A stretch of DNA of 64,000 nt from Piliocolobus tephrosceles. Taxonomy: Eukaryota; Chordata; Mammalia; Primates; Cercopithecidae. Below the pieces are notes generated by a model. It saw nothing but the letters and a program-made list of their open reading frames with translations. It was not told where the DNA came from and did no database searches. The stretch's first letter is position 1. Each line of letters opens with the position of its first letter. Location: the NCBI RefSeq assembly GCF_002776525.5, contig NC_045441.1, forward strand, positions 128,216,518 to 128,280,517. Direction: 5' to 3'. Shown piece by piece: positions 14,201 to 22,560 of the stretch. The position numbers and the translations under genes were made by a program.

Positions 14201-17200
14201 TTTTTCAGAGGCAGGGTCTCATTCTGTTGCCCAGGCTGGAATGTAGTGGCACACTTGCACCTGACCGCAGCCTCATCCTCCCAGGCTCAAGTGATCCTCC
14301 CACTTCAGCCTCCTGAGTAGTTGGGACTACAGGTATGTGCCACTGTGTCCAGCTAATTTTATTTTATTTTATTTTATTTTATTTTATTTTATTTATTTAT
14401 TTATTTATTTATTTTTGAGACGGAGTCTCGCTCTGTCGCCCAGGCTGGAGCGCAGTGGCCGGATCTCAGCTCACTGCAAGCTCCGCCTCCCGGGTTTACG
14501 CCATTCTCCTGCCTCAGCCTCCCAAGTAGCTGGGACTACAGGCACCCGCCACCTCGACCGGCTAGTTTTTTTTTTTTTTTTTTGTATTTTTTAGTAGAGA
14601 CGGGGTTTCACCACGTTAGCCAGGATGGTCTTGATCTCCTGACCTCGTGATTCGCCCGTCTCGGCCTCCCAAAGTGCTGGGATTACAGGCTTGAGCCACC
14701 GCGCCCGGCCAATTTTATTGTTTTAATGTTTTTGTAGGAGCTATGTTGCCCAGGCTGATCTCGAACCCCTGACTTTAAGAGATCCTCCTGCCTTGGCTTC
14801 TCAAAGTACTGGGATTACAGATGTTAGCTACTGAGCCCAGTCTCAATTTTAATAAAAGGAAAATCAATGTATAAATTGTGTACATTCATGCAAAAGAAAG
14901 TAATGAAAACATTTCAGTGAATCAGAGTAGTCTTTCTCTAAAATTGGTGGGGCCCAGAGCAAGGTTATAAATGGAGGCTTGGATACAAATATCTAAATAT
15001 TTAATAGTAATAAATCATGCTGAGCTGGGCTCAGTGGCTCATGCCTGTAATCCCAGCAGTTTGGGAGGCTGAGGCAAGAGGACTGCTTGAGCCCAGGCAC
15101 TCGAGACCAGCCTGGGCAACATAGTGAGACCCTGTCTCTAAACACATACACATACAAATTAGCCAGGTATGGTGGCACTAGCCTGGTCCCAGCTACTGGG
15201 AGGTTGATGTGGGAGGATCATTTGAACCCAGGAGGTCGAGGCTGCAGTGAGCCATGTTTGCACTGCCACACTCCAGCCTGGTAACAGAACAAGACCCTGT
15301 CTCAAAAAAAAAAAAAAAAAAAAGTCTGTATATATAATCACATAATAAAAACTTTAATACAAAACTTTTAAAATTTGTTATAAAAAAAATTTTTTTGAGA
15401 CAGAGCCACACTCTGTTGCCCAGGCTGGTGTGCAGTGGCATGAACATAGCCCACTGTAACCTCAAAATTCCTGGGTACAAGCAATCCTTCTGCCTCAGCC
15501 TCCAGCATTGCTAGGACTACAGGCATGCACCACCACACCCAGCTAATTTTTTCATTTTTTATTTATTTTTAATTTTTAATTTNNNNNNNNNNNNNNNNNN
15601 NNNNNNNNNNNNNNNNNNNNNNNNNNNNNNNNNNNNNNNNNNNNNNNNNNNNNNNNNNNNNNNNNNNNNNNNNNNNNNNNNNGAGTCTCGCTCTGTCACC
15701 CAGGATGGAGTGCAGTGGCCGGATCTCAGCTCACTGCAAGCTCTGCCTCCCGGGTTTACGCCATTCTCCTGCCTCAGCCTCCCCAGTAGCTGGGACTACA
15801 GGCGCCCGCCACCTTGCCCGGCTAGTTTTTTGTATTTCTTAGTAGAGACGGGGTTTCACCGTGTTAGCCAGGATGGTCTTGATCTCCTGACCTCGTGATC
15901 CTCCCGTCTCGGCCTCCCAAAGTGCTGGGATTACAGGCTTGAGCCACCGCGCCCGGCCTAATTTTTTTTTTAACTTTTTTATTTTTTGATGGGGTTTCAC
16001 TATGTTGTCCAGGCTGGTCTTGAACTCCTGTCCTCAATCCTCTCATCTTGGTCTCCCAAAGCACTGGGAGTACAGCCATGTAGTGCTTTGCACCCAGCTC
16101 AGAAAAAAAAAAAAAAAAAATTAATTCAAATAATGACTATTTCAAAGCCTTCTGATTGGCATAAGTCAAAAAAGTTTGATAACACCAAGCATTAGTTGGC
16201 CAGAAAATGAAGAAACTGGGACACTCAAACATGTAAGTATAAACTGGCACAGTCACCTTTATACTAATTTGTGAGAATCTGGAAAAGTTGAAGCTATATA
16301 ATATTCAAACCAACAATTCTGCTTCCTAATGATCTACCCTGGAAAAGCTCTAACCATGATCACCAAGATACACTTGCATGTAAATTCTTGGCAGCTTGAT
16401 TTGGTATAACAAAAACCTGGAAATATACCATATATCCATTACTGGGAGGAACAGGTAACTGAACTGTGGTATAAATCCTATGATGAAATACTTTTCAACT
16501 CTTAAAATGAATAAACTAGGTCCTTGTGTAGCAATATGAATAGATCTCCAAAACACAGCATTGAATAAAAATTTGAAAACACATAAAATACTACATTTTG
16601 CATATGGATACAAATATATATGAGGAAATCATAAAATCATGGAAGAGCAAGATACACACCAAAATCATGATTGAAGCTGCTTCTTAGGACAGAGGGAAAT
16701 GAGACTGGGGGATGAGAAAAAAATAACCTTAGGTCTGTTACGATTGTTTACTATATTTTAAAAGACGAGCAGAATTGAAAAATGTGAATACTTATTTATT
16801 CTAGGAGGAGAGTTATAACTTGTACGGGTTCAGAATAAAGATTCTCTGGTGCGTGTTACATTATTCTTTGCGGTTTTCAGTATTCTATCCAATTTGCGAA
16901 ATAGTCAACTAGTCTTCTTCCCATCTACCCACCCCCACCCAAAATGTGAATTAACCGAAAAGGAAAGACACAAACAGGAAAGAACCCAGAGGAAACACCC
17001 ACATTGGCAAAAACCACAAAGCAAGGTAAAGACGCTTGGGCAGCCTGCTTGAAACACTGAAACAGAAATCATGCAGGCAAAACAGTTTTTTGAATTAATA
17101 ACTTCATATAGTTACTGGACAATGGAAGTAGCTAGTTAAGAAGTCAAGGCTGGGTGCGGTGGCTCACGCCTGTAATCCCAGCACTTTGGGAGGCCGAGGT

Positions 17201-20200
17201 GGGCGGATTGCCTGAGCTCAGGAGTTGGAGACCAGCCTGGGCAACATAGTGAAACCCCGTCTCTAAAATACAAAAAAGAAAAATAATTAGCCAGGCGTAG
17301 TGGCAGGCGCCGGTAGTCCCAGCTACTCGGGGGGCTGAGGTAGGAGAATCGCTTGAACCTGGAAGGTGGAAACAACGGTGAGCCGAGATCGCGCCACTGC
17401 ACTCCAACCTGGCGACAGAGCCAGACTCAGTCACCACAAAAGAAAGAAAGAAAGAAAAAAAGTCAAGCAAGGCCAGGAGCGGTGGCTCATGCCTGTAATC
17501 CTGCCCTTTGGGAGGATGGGAAGATCGCTTAAGCCAAGGAGTTTGAGAGCAGCCCAGGCAAAATGGCAAAATCCCATCTCTACTAAAAAATACAAAAATT
17601 AGCTGGGTGTGGTGGCGCATGCTTGTAATCCCAGCTACTTGGGAGGCTGAGGCAGGAGAATCCCTTAAACCCGGGAGGCGGAGGTTGCAGCGAGATCACG
17701 CCGCTGCACTCCAGCCTGGGCGACAGAGTGAGACTCTGTCTCAAAAAAAAAAAAAAAAAAGAAAAGAAAAAAGAAAAGAAAAAAAAAAAAGCAAGCTGGA
17801 CGTGGCGGCGCCCACCTGTAGTCCCAGCTACTCAGGAGGCTGAGGCAGGAGGATTATCTGAGCCAGGAATTCGAGGAATTCGAGGTGGCAGTGAGCTATG
17901 ACCCTGCCACTGCACTTCAGCCTGCGTGACAAAGCAAGACCTCATTTCTAAAGAAAAAGAAAAAAAAAAAAAAAGAAGTCAAAGAAGTCATGCAGATCTA
18001 GGTTCAAATACCAATCCTGCCAGCTTCTGGTTATGTTACTTTCAGTAAATTTCTGAAAAACTCTATGCCTGAGTTTCCTATAGTAAGGATGGGACTTAAA
18101 ATACTACCTTAGGAGCTACCCTAAAGACTAACCTGGATATCATCTCCAAAGTGCTTTTCATAGTGGTTGGCACATAGTCATTTGTTCGATAAACAGTGAT
18201 TATTTTTGCATCAGAACTGGGATTAGAACTCCCTGTGTGGGCATATATTTCAGCAAAGCAAATAGAAATATCCAAACCGATTCACCAAAACAATTATCCA
18301 ACATCGAAGCAAGCCCTGTTGTCTACTAAAATGTATAACTAAAAACATTGCAAATAAAAAGATAGAAACTACAGGACAGGATAAATCCTATCTATAAATA
18401 ATAGTACCACAGAAAAAATTTTATACACCCAGTACAATGCAAATCGTCCCCCTGTAAACAGAGACCAGTCTGTAACATCAGGATGGGTAGCAGGCCGGGT
18501 GCGGTGGCTCACGCCTGTAATCCCAGCACTTTGGGAGGCCGAGGTGGGCAGATCACGAGGTCAGGAGATGGAGACCATTCTGGCTAACAGGGTGAAACCC
18601 CCATCTCTACTAAAAAATACAAAAAAAAGAGCCGGGCGTGGTGGCGGGCGCCTGTAGTCCCAGCTACTCGGGAGGCTGAGGCAGGAGAATGGCCTGAACC
18701 CGGGAGGCAGAGCTTGCAGTGAGCCGAGATCTCACCACTGCACTCCAGCCTCGGCTAAAGAGCAAGACACTGTCTCAAAAAAAAAAAAAAAAAAGATGGG
18801 TAGCAATTAGTTAACAGACCCCATTAACTGGTAATCTACAAAGAAAGTCCTCAAACTCACAAGTGGCAGTTTTGGAAGACAAGGTTTTATAACTTGCTAA
18901 GAGGAGAATATTTTTAAAACATACTTAGGGAGGAAAAAAAACATGTTTTCTAGGACCCGAGGGCAAAAAAAAAAAAAAAAAAAAATTCTCCCGGAGGTCC
19001 TTATTAGAACGTTTTATACATTAATAGATTAAAAGTTTGTAATTCCTAAATTCAAAAGTGATGTAAAACGAAATTAAAAATATGGCTCGGCCAATAAACA
19101 TTAGGAAATAAGATTTTATCACTCTACTAAAAAAAATAAACTTTATTGAATTCTCTGGAGGGTCCATCCAAATTTAGATAGGCCAAATAATCCCTATATT
19201 ATATATATTCTTATAAAAGCGGGGGTTAACAACCCAATTAACGACTTTAAAACAATTTTGCTATTTCAAACAAGGGGAAAATATACCGTAATAAAATCCA
19301 TAAAACTAAAATTTCAAAGTGTATTGCCTGCAACAAATTGAAACAAAGTATTTAAATGTTAGATATGCAATATATGAAAACAATTATAGGTCAGGCAAGG
19401 TAGTGGCTCAGTCCTGGAATCCCAGCACTTTGGGAGGCCTAGGCCGGCAGATGGCTTGAGCTCAGAGTTTGAGACCGGCCTGGCCAACATCGCGAAACCC
19501 CATCTCTACTAAAAATACAAAAAATTAGCCAAGCATGGTGGCACACACTTATAATCCCAGCTACTTGGGAGTCTGAGGCAGTAGAATTGCTTGAACCTGA
19601 GAGGCAGAGTTTGCAGTGAGCTGAGATCCGGCCACTGCACTCCAGCCTTGGGTGACCCTATCTCAAAAAGTAAAAAAATAAAAATAAAAAATAAATTTTT
19701 TAAAGGATTGTGTCTACGTAGGCTTTTTCCTGAAAATACAAGTTGGATTTATTAGACAATCAGGGACATTTGAATACCAACTGGATATTAGATGATATTA
19801 AAATTGTAATTTTTTTTACAAAAATGTGATTATTGTACTGTATTATGTTAATAAAACAGTTCTTATCTTTTAGAGATACTAAAGTACTTAATAATCAAAT
19901 GGTTGCTGAGATTTGCTTTAAAATAACACATTGGAGTTGGGGACACACGGGGAATAGGGAGAATAAATGAAACAAAACTGGCCATATTTTGAAAACTGTT
20001 TAAATGAAATGATGAGTACAAGGGGCTTCATCATTTTTTTCTCTCTACTTTTGAGTATGTTGAAAATATCCATAGTAAGAAATAAAAAAATAAAAAGCAT
20101 ATGTATTTCAAACTAAAAGTCAACACTAGTTGGTGAGGAATTTGTCATAATAGAAAAGATAGTAACAGAAAAATCATAACAAAGCCTTCCAACCATGTTA

Positions 20201-22470
20201 TTTGGTGTAGTGCTAGAACATGCTAGAATGTTCCTTCCTCTTCTATCCCCCGCCCTCTGCTCTCTTCTTCTCAGATATTTCTTCAGTNNNNNNNNNNTCT
20301 ATCCCCCGCCCTCTGCTCTCTTCTTCTCAGATATTTCTTCAGTGACTAGCGATAACTTAGATGATTTCCTCAATACCCATAACTCCCAGCAACTCAGAAA
20401 TAACCTTCAAATTATTGCCTTACAACATATTAAAGAAATTTTTAAATAAAGGAACACATTCAAGAACTTTTTAAAAACGTTAGAGTGAGCTGAAAGGGTT
20501 TTTGCTGTAAAGAAATTTTAAAAAAAATATATTGTGTCCTCTACCTCATCCATCTAAAACACTTACCTTTGCATGTTTTATTAAACGTATATTGGGGGTG
20601 AGTGACTGGAGTTTTTGTTAGTTAGGTGTGTGATCAAAAGTTTGCTGACCGGGTTAGACGAGGTGGCTCACATCTGTAATCCCAGCACTTTGGGAGGCTG
20701 AGCGAGACAAATGGATCACCTGAGGTCAGGAGTTCGAGACCAGCCTGGCCAACATGGCGAAACCCTGTCTCTACTAAAAATATAAAAATTAGCCAGGTGT
20801 GATGGCGTGTGCCTGTAATCCCAGCTACTCAGGAGGCTGAGGCAGGAGAATCGCTTGAACCTGGGAGGTGGAGGTTGCAGTGAACCGAGGTGGAGTCACT
20901 GAACTCCAGCCTAAAAAGTTTGCTGACCACCATTTTAAACCCTGGGACACAATTCAAAGTGTTTAAGAATGGGCCAAGTGTAAAAAGTATTCTACCAAGA
21001 AAAGTAATTGAGCAGAAGCACATAGTGACAGAAAGGGTGGAAGGAAAGACTGACCAGAGAGAATCATTCATTAATTCAACAAGGCATTCATTCAGTTCAT
21101 TCAGAAATGAGATGGGAAGGCGGAACCCGCCAAGACGGGAAAGAGACTACACAAAAAGGACTTGGTGATGACAGATTGTGAGGAGGAGGATTAAAACCCT
21201 GCCTGGGGGAAAAGATGAGTTTGACTCTATGGACAGGACACATGCGGGAGAGGAAGGGCCTGGGATCAAGGGAAAGGCCTGGACAGCGAATGTGAACCTG
21301 GAAGCCATCTTTTTAGATGTGCAGCTGTCCCCGAGGGAGCAAGCTCTCTTAGTGAGAAACTGGGAAGAAAATCACTCAAGAGGCTTAACCCAAACCTTGC
21401 AGGGCACCTGCATTTAGACGGAAAAAGAAAAAAAAAAAAAAAAGGCAAATGGAAACAACAGAAGCAGTGGCCCGAGAGGTCAGCCGCACTGCTTCCAACC
21501 GATTTAAGAGAGTTGTCCCAAGGCGGGCGGTCAACTGCGCGCGCCACGGTGGAGAGACCACACGGAGGGAAGGCCCGCGGCTGCTAAAGCTTCAGGAACC
21601 TGGAAAAGGAGTACCCCTGTTAAGCGCCAGGCATCAGAAAAGCGGTGATGAGGGGCATGGGGGTGACCAGGAAGGGAGGGACAAGCAGAGAGACCTGTGG
21701 CTCGCTCCGGCGGAGACGGACGGGGGCCCAGCGCGGCTGGTTGCTGGCTCCGCCACGTCTAGGGAAGAAGGTAGCAGGGAGGGAAAGACTCAAGATACCA
21801 AAGAGTAGAAGCTCTTTCCTTCCTTCTCAACCCTGCCTCCCGCTTCTCTAGGCCCTGGCTGTCTCCAGAGCACTTTATTCTTCTGATTGGTGCGGGCGGG
21901 CGGGGAAAGGGGTAGAGGTTGAGCCTGGTCTCCGCTAGGCACTAGCATTTTAGCCATTCTCGAAAAAAGGTCTGGAGGTGCCGGAAGGAAGGGAACGGTC
22001 GAAGCGCGGGTCCTGCAGGGGCTCCCAGAGGGAGTGGCTGGAGGCAGAGGCTGTCAGGTGCGGGGTCCCGGCGAGGCCGTGCCCCTCCCAGAACAGTGCC
22101 CGCCTGGACAGTCCACCCAGACCAGGGTTGCGGACAGCGCCCCTCCCTGCGGGTGCACTTACCTCTCCGACTGAGAATAGTTGCACCGGCCCAGCAAGTT
22201 GAGCTTGCAGAGATGCAGGTTATCGCAGGGTCTCTGGCAGTACTTGCGACGGCAGACCCGGGCTCGAGTGGTGGCCACCACCGATCGGGTGATCCCGGCC
22301 TCGCCGCCGGTTTCCAACACCACAAAGCGGTCGGGCCCGGCTACCTGCAGCACCTCACAGAGCTGCGGCTCAGACAGCGCGATCTCCTCGAGCAGCGCGT
22401 CCAGGGCCATGCGGCCCCCGTGGGCGCACAGGATTTTGGTGATGAAGCAGCACACCTCCGGGTCCGCCAT
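1185..22470 (-). CDS. ZC3HAV1: ZC3HAV1 (ZAP, zinc-finger antiviral protein 1), 5' part: coding exons 1-2
   Basis: Spliced 5' portion of ZC3HAV1, join of 22,470-22,163 and 1,320-1,185 on the minus strand. ZAP binds CpG-rich RNA, viral RNA included, and recruits decay and cofactor proteins, mainly in the cytoplasm. The two exons encode residues 1-148, opening MADPEVCCFITKILCAHGGR, which I recognise as ZAP. Residues 73-86 form CCCH finger 1 (C73, C78, C82, H86) and residues 88-110 finger 2 (C88, C96, C106, H110). A basic patch (R71, R74, R75, K76) lies in finger 1. Fingers 3 and 4, the WWE domains and the PARP-like domain lie left of the window. Both junctions have GT/AG sites, and the phase-2 split codon R103 restores exactly. 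Intron 1 is about 20.8 kb. The promoter carries an ISRE. No frameshift or stop is seen, so the gene looks intact here. Confidence 0.96.
1331..1376. repeat. 23-bp perfect tandem duplication beside ZC3HAV1 exon 2 acceptor
   Basis: Two identical adjacent 23-bp units, 1,331-1,353 and 1,354-1,376. On the gene's strand each contains TACTGAC, a near-ideal branch-point sequence, with the branch A 23 and 46 nt from the exon. Confidence 0.9.
1498..1820 (-). mobile_element. Alu
   Basis: Full-length, T-rich head with GTT repeats, ends GCGCCCGACC. About 180 bp from ZC3HAV1 exon 2. Confidence 0.95.
2228..2530 (-). mobile_element. AluY, Old World monkey type
   Basis: Carries CCGGATCTCAGC and GGCTAGTTTTTTG. 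Flanked by duplicates ACAAGTTCTT (2,218-2,227; 2,531-2,540). Confidence 0.95.
2843..3126 (-). mobile_element. AluJ, old, 5' truncated
   Basis: Diverged dimer ending GGGACTACAGGCATGCC; next to another Alu at 3,137. Confidence 0.85.
3137..3441 (-). mobile_element. AluS
   Basis: Full-length, ends GCGCCTGGCC. Confidence 0.95.
3708..3996 (-). mobile_element. AluY, Old World monkey type
   Basis: Carries GGCCGGATCAGCTC; duplicates CTGAATTCTT at 3,698-3,707 and 3,997-4,006. Confidence 0.95.
4058..4376 (-). mobile_element. Alu with a small internal duplication
   Basis: Duplicates CTACTGCTTTA at 4,047-4,057 and 4,377-4,387. An extra 15-20 bp (GGGATGTCACCTA) is inserted after CCCAG near 4,104. Confidence 0.9.
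4507..4831 (+). mobile_element. Alu
   Basis: Duplicates CATCTGGAGATTATTA (4,491-4,506) and a 14/16 match at 4,832-4,847. Confidence 0.93.
4985..5309 (+). mobile_element. AluJ, old
   Basis: Diverged dimer (GGGCTGTGCATAGTGGCTCA) with an AAAT-rich tail abutting the next Alu. Confidence 0.88.
5310..5612 (+). mobile_element. AluY
   Basis: GGCCGGGCACAGTGGCTCAA start and AAAACTAGCCGGGCAAGG; inserted in the A tail of the preceding copy. Confidence 0.94.
5716..6008 (-). mobile_element. Alu
   Basis: Full-length diverged copy, 18-T head. Confidence 0.92.
6049..6355 (-). mobile_element. Alu
   Basis: Full-length, ends CACGCCTGGCCC; repeats GCATGTCAGC once internally near 6,116. Confidence 0.92.
6463..6524 (-). 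mobile_element. Alu fragment
   Basis: Only the 5' 60 bp of an Alu, ending CACACCCAGCC. Confidence 0.75.
6525..7338. other. ZC3HAV1 intron 1, no recognised element
   Basis: AT-rich to about 6,960, then average composition. No conserved open frame or repeat was recognised. Confidence 0.5.
7353..7640 (+). mobile_element. Alu with internal deletion
   Basis: Duplicates AATCCCCTCCAGCC (7,339-7,352; 7,641-7,654). About 30 bp are missing where CTAAAAATA joins directly to GCTGTAGTCCC near 7,478. Confidence 0.94.
7783..7932 (-). mobile_element. Alu monomer / AluJ fragment
   Basis: Single diverged arm with T-rich head. Confidence 0.8.
7933..8599. other. ZC3HAV1 intron 1, no recognised element
   Basis: Average composition; nothing recognised before the solo LTR. 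Confidence 0.5.
8604..9196 (+). mobile_element. Solo LTR of a class I endogenous retrovirus (family not assigned)
   Basis: A 593-bp element beginning TGTAACACC and ending TACAACA, flanked by identical 4-bp duplications ATCA (8,600-8,603 and 9,197-9,200). LTR anatomy is visible: TATAAA at 9,060-9,065 and polyadenylation signal AATAAA at 9,133-9,138. A run of 21 C (8,745-8,765) lies in U3. No retroviral genes adjoin it, so it is a solo LTR. It lies in ZC3HAV1 intron 1, antisense to the gene. Confidence 0.8.
8745..8765. repeat. Poly-C run (21 C)
   Basis: Uninterrupted C21 in U3 of the solo LTR at 8,604-9,196. Confidence 0.95.
9245..9400 (-). mobile_element. MIR fragment
   Basis: AACATTTATTACGCATTTAC and the following low-similarity match to MIR in complement. 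Confidence 0.5.
9622..10006 (+). mobile_element. Solo LTR7 (HERV-H LTR)
   Basis: Starts TGTCAGGCCTCTGAGCCCAA and keeps the LTR7 landmarks: CCTATAAAAC TATA box (9,870-9,875), GTGAAATAAACAGCC polyadenylation signal (9,942-9,947) and the CTGTTTGGTGGTCTCTTCAC U5 end. It is flanked by ATTAG / ATTAA (4 of 5 bases match). There is no internal HERV-H sequence. It is antisense to ZC3HAV1, in intron 1. Confidence 0.88.
10205..10351 (+). mobile_element. MER5A-like fragment, cut by an assembly gap
   Basis: AGCATCATCAGCATCACTTG, GAAATGCAAATTCTCAGGCC and CATCAGCATCACCTAGAC are MER5A (hAT-Charlie) hallmarks. The 10-N gap starts directly after. Confidence 0.6.
10352..10361. other. Assembly gap (10 N)
   Basis: Ten N inside MER5A-like sequence. 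Confidence 0.99.
10543..11166 (+). mobile_element. Old Alu interrupted by a younger Alu
   Basis: Left arm 10,543-10,676 and right arm 10,985-11,166 belong to one old copy; the AluY at 10,677 splits it in the middle A-rich region. Confidence 0.9.
10677..10984 (+). mobile_element. AluY, Old World monkey type, nested
   Basis: GGCCGGGAGTGGTGGCTCAA start, AAACTAGCCGGGCGAG and GATCCAGCCACTG. Confidence 0.94.
11608..11909 (-). mobile_element. AluY, Old World monkey type
   Basis: CCGGATCTCAGC and CGGCTAGTTTTTG; (TTTTA)n head; ends CGCGCCCGGCC. Confidence 0.95.
11959..12115 (+). mobile_element. Free left Alu monomer / AluJ fragment
   Basis: Single diverged arm followed by an AAAT tail. Confidence 0.75.
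12116..12879. other. ZC3HAV1 intron 1, probably old L1-derived
   Basis: Leads into an L1 3' tail at 12,880; no clear identity of its own. Confidence 0.4.
12880..13120 (+). mobile_element. Old L1 3' tail (L1M type)
   Basis: CACATATTATTAGGTTCCAT, TTGCCAGGGGTTGAGG and GGTGATGAAAATTTCTGGAA are typical of mammalian-wide L1 3' UTRs, read on the plus strand. Confidence 0.65.
13122..13395 (+). mobile_element. Alu, 5' truncated
   Basis: Begins inside the left arm at ACTTTGGGAGGCCC; fused to the end of an L1 tail. Confidence 0.9.
13588..13907 (+). mobile_element. AluY
   Basis: Duplicates AACCACAATGAG at about 13,576-13,587 and 13,908-13,919; inserted in an L1 fragment. Confidence 0.93.
13910..14199 (+). 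mobile_element. Old L1 fragment (L1M type)
   Basis: ACAATGAGATGCAATTTGCA and TGGTGGGAGTATAACTTGGC resemble the end of L1 ORF2/3' UTR. It probably continues beyond the Alus toward 16,115. Confidence 0.5.
14200..14841 (-). mobile_element. AluJ interrupted by an AluY
   Basis: Old copy in two parts, 14,200-14,354 and 14,711-14,841. Confidence 0.85.
14355..14709 (-). mobile_element. AluY, Old World monkey type, nested, with long (TTTTA)/(TTTA) tail
   Basis: Tail repeat spans about 14,357-14,414; body has CCGGATCTCAGC and CGACCGGCTAGTTTT with an expanded T run at 14,567. Confidence 0.93.
15022..15322 (+). mobile_element. AluJ
   Basis: Diverged full-length copy with 20-A tail. Confidence 0.9.
15583..15682. 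other. Assembly gap (100 N)
   Basis: Exactly 100 N, a conventional unknown-size gap, at the poly-T of a nested AluY. Confidence 0.99.
15683..15957 (-). mobile_element. AluY, Old World monkey type, nested; tail lost in gap
   Basis: Starts at GAGTCTCGCTC directly after the 100-N gap, which swallowed its poly-T; ends GCGCCCGGCC. Confidence 0.93.
16110..16790 (+). mobile_element. Old L1 3' fragment (L1M type)
   Basis: ACTGGCACAGTCACC, AACAATTCTGCTTCCTAATG, AACAAAAACCTGGAAATAT and GATGAAATACTTTTCAACTC are the usual L1M 3' UTR succession on the plus strand. Likely the continuation of the 13,910 fragment. Confidence 0.6.
17149..17461 (+). mobile_element. Alu
   Basis: Full-length with AAAG-rich tail. 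Confidence 0.94.
17471..17791 (+). mobile_element. Alu
   Basis: Full-length with a small left-arm deletion; long A/AAAAG tail. Confidence 0.93.
17792..17976 (+). mobile_element. Alu, right-arm fragment
   Basis: Lacks the left arm; contains a local repeat of GGAATTCGA at about 17,866-17,885. Confidence 0.85.
17990..18205 (+). mobile_element. MIR
   Basis: Succession of CAAATACCAATCCTGCCAGC, GCCTGAGTTTCCTATAGTAA and GGTTGGCACATAGTCATTTG matches MIR on the plus strand. Confidence 0.65.
18494..18793 (+). mobile_element. AluY
   Basis: GGCCGGGTGCGGTGGCTCAC start, 18-A tail; duplicate GATGGGTAGCA flanks it. Confidence 0.94.
18794..19387. other. ZC3HAV1 intron 1, AT-rich, no recognised element
   Basis: Contains an A run at 18,966-18,985 and no recognisable gene or repeat. 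Confidence 0.5.
19388..19697 (+). mobile_element. Alu
   Basis: Diverged copy with AAAAT tail. Confidence 0.9.
19735..20100 (+). mobile_element. Old L1 3' end (L1MB/L1MC-like)
   Basis: AGACAATCAGGGACATTTGA, TCTTATCTTTTAGAGATACT and the closing TTGAAAATATCCATAGTAAG are typical of an L1M 3' terminus, plus strand. Confidence 0.6.
20288..20297. other. Assembly gap (10 N) with identical flanks
   Basis: The 46 bp before it (20,242-20,287) and after it (20,298-20,343) are identical, so the contigs overlap and the duplication is probably false. Confidence 0.97.
20651..20913 (+). mobile_element. Alu without A tail
   Basis: Duplicates AAAAGTTTGCTGACC (20,636-20,650; 20,914-20,928). It stops at CTCCAGCCT. 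Confidence 0.9.
20929..21899. other. 5' portion of ZC3HAV1 intron 1, unique sequence
   Basis: Repeat-poor stretch of nearly 1 kb downstream of exon 1, rising in GC toward the promoter. Candidate regulatory DNA by position only. Confidence 0.45.
22163..22470 (-). CDS. ZC3HAV1: ZC3HAV1 coding exon 1 (residues 1-103)
   Basis: The start codon is the complement of 22,468-22,470. The exon is 308 nt, 102 codons plus two bases of R103, and ends at a consensus donor (GAG AG then gtaagtgc on the minus strand). It encodes the N-terminal winged-helix-like region, all of CCCH finger 1, and the first two cysteines (C88, C96) of finger 2. No ATG is seen on the sense strand for about 150 bp upstream of the start, so it is the first ATG unless the 5' UTR is longer. 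Confidence 0.96.
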
Positions 22471-22519
22471 GGCGCGCTGGCTGTGCTGGCTCTGCCGCGG
22501 CGCGGGACTCGGTTCCGCG

Positions 22520-22531
22520 GAAATCGAAACT
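22520..22531 (+). promoter_or_regulatory. Interferon-stimulated response element (ISRE)
   Basis: GAAATCGAAACT matches the ISRE core GAAANNGAAACT exactly. It lies 50-61 bp upstream of the ZC3HAV1 start codon. ISREs bind ISGF3 (STAT1-STAT2-IRF9) and IRF3/7, and ZC3HAV1 is a known interferon-stimulated gene. Whether the site is just before the transcription start or in the 5' UTR cannot be told here. Confidence 0.8.
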
Positions 22532-22543
22532 TACAAGTGTACA

Positions 22544-22560
22544 GGGGCGGGCGCGGGCGG
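22544..22560 (+). promoter_or_regulatory. GC box cluster (Sp1/KLF-type)
   Basis: GGGGCGGGCGCGGGCGG gives two overlapping GC boxes 13 bp from the ISRE, a common arrangement in TATA-less interferon-responsive promoters. Confidence 0.55.

Larger units (their letters stand above)
15392..16098 (-). mobile_element. AluJ interrupted by an AluY and an assembly gap
   Basis: Parts 15,392-15,582 and 15,958-16,098 belong to one old copy. Confidence 0.85.

Noticed and set aside
17366..17460. Possible CRISPR-like or structured array among repeated Alus
   Set aside because: Repeats are dispersed Alus and AAAG tails of a primate genome, not regular repeat-spacer units.
17144..17620. 158-codon minus-strand open frame
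   Set aside because: It is the antisense reading of two adjacent Alus. Alu complements routinely give long open frames with SCLSLPSSWDYR-type peptides. The same applies to 13,658-14,038, 25,434-25,775, 40,151-40,462, 53,535-53,903 and most others.
21449..21808. 119-codon plus-strand open frame in ZC3HAV1 intron 1
   Set aside because: GC-rich intronic sequence, no recognisable domain and no splice or promoter support.
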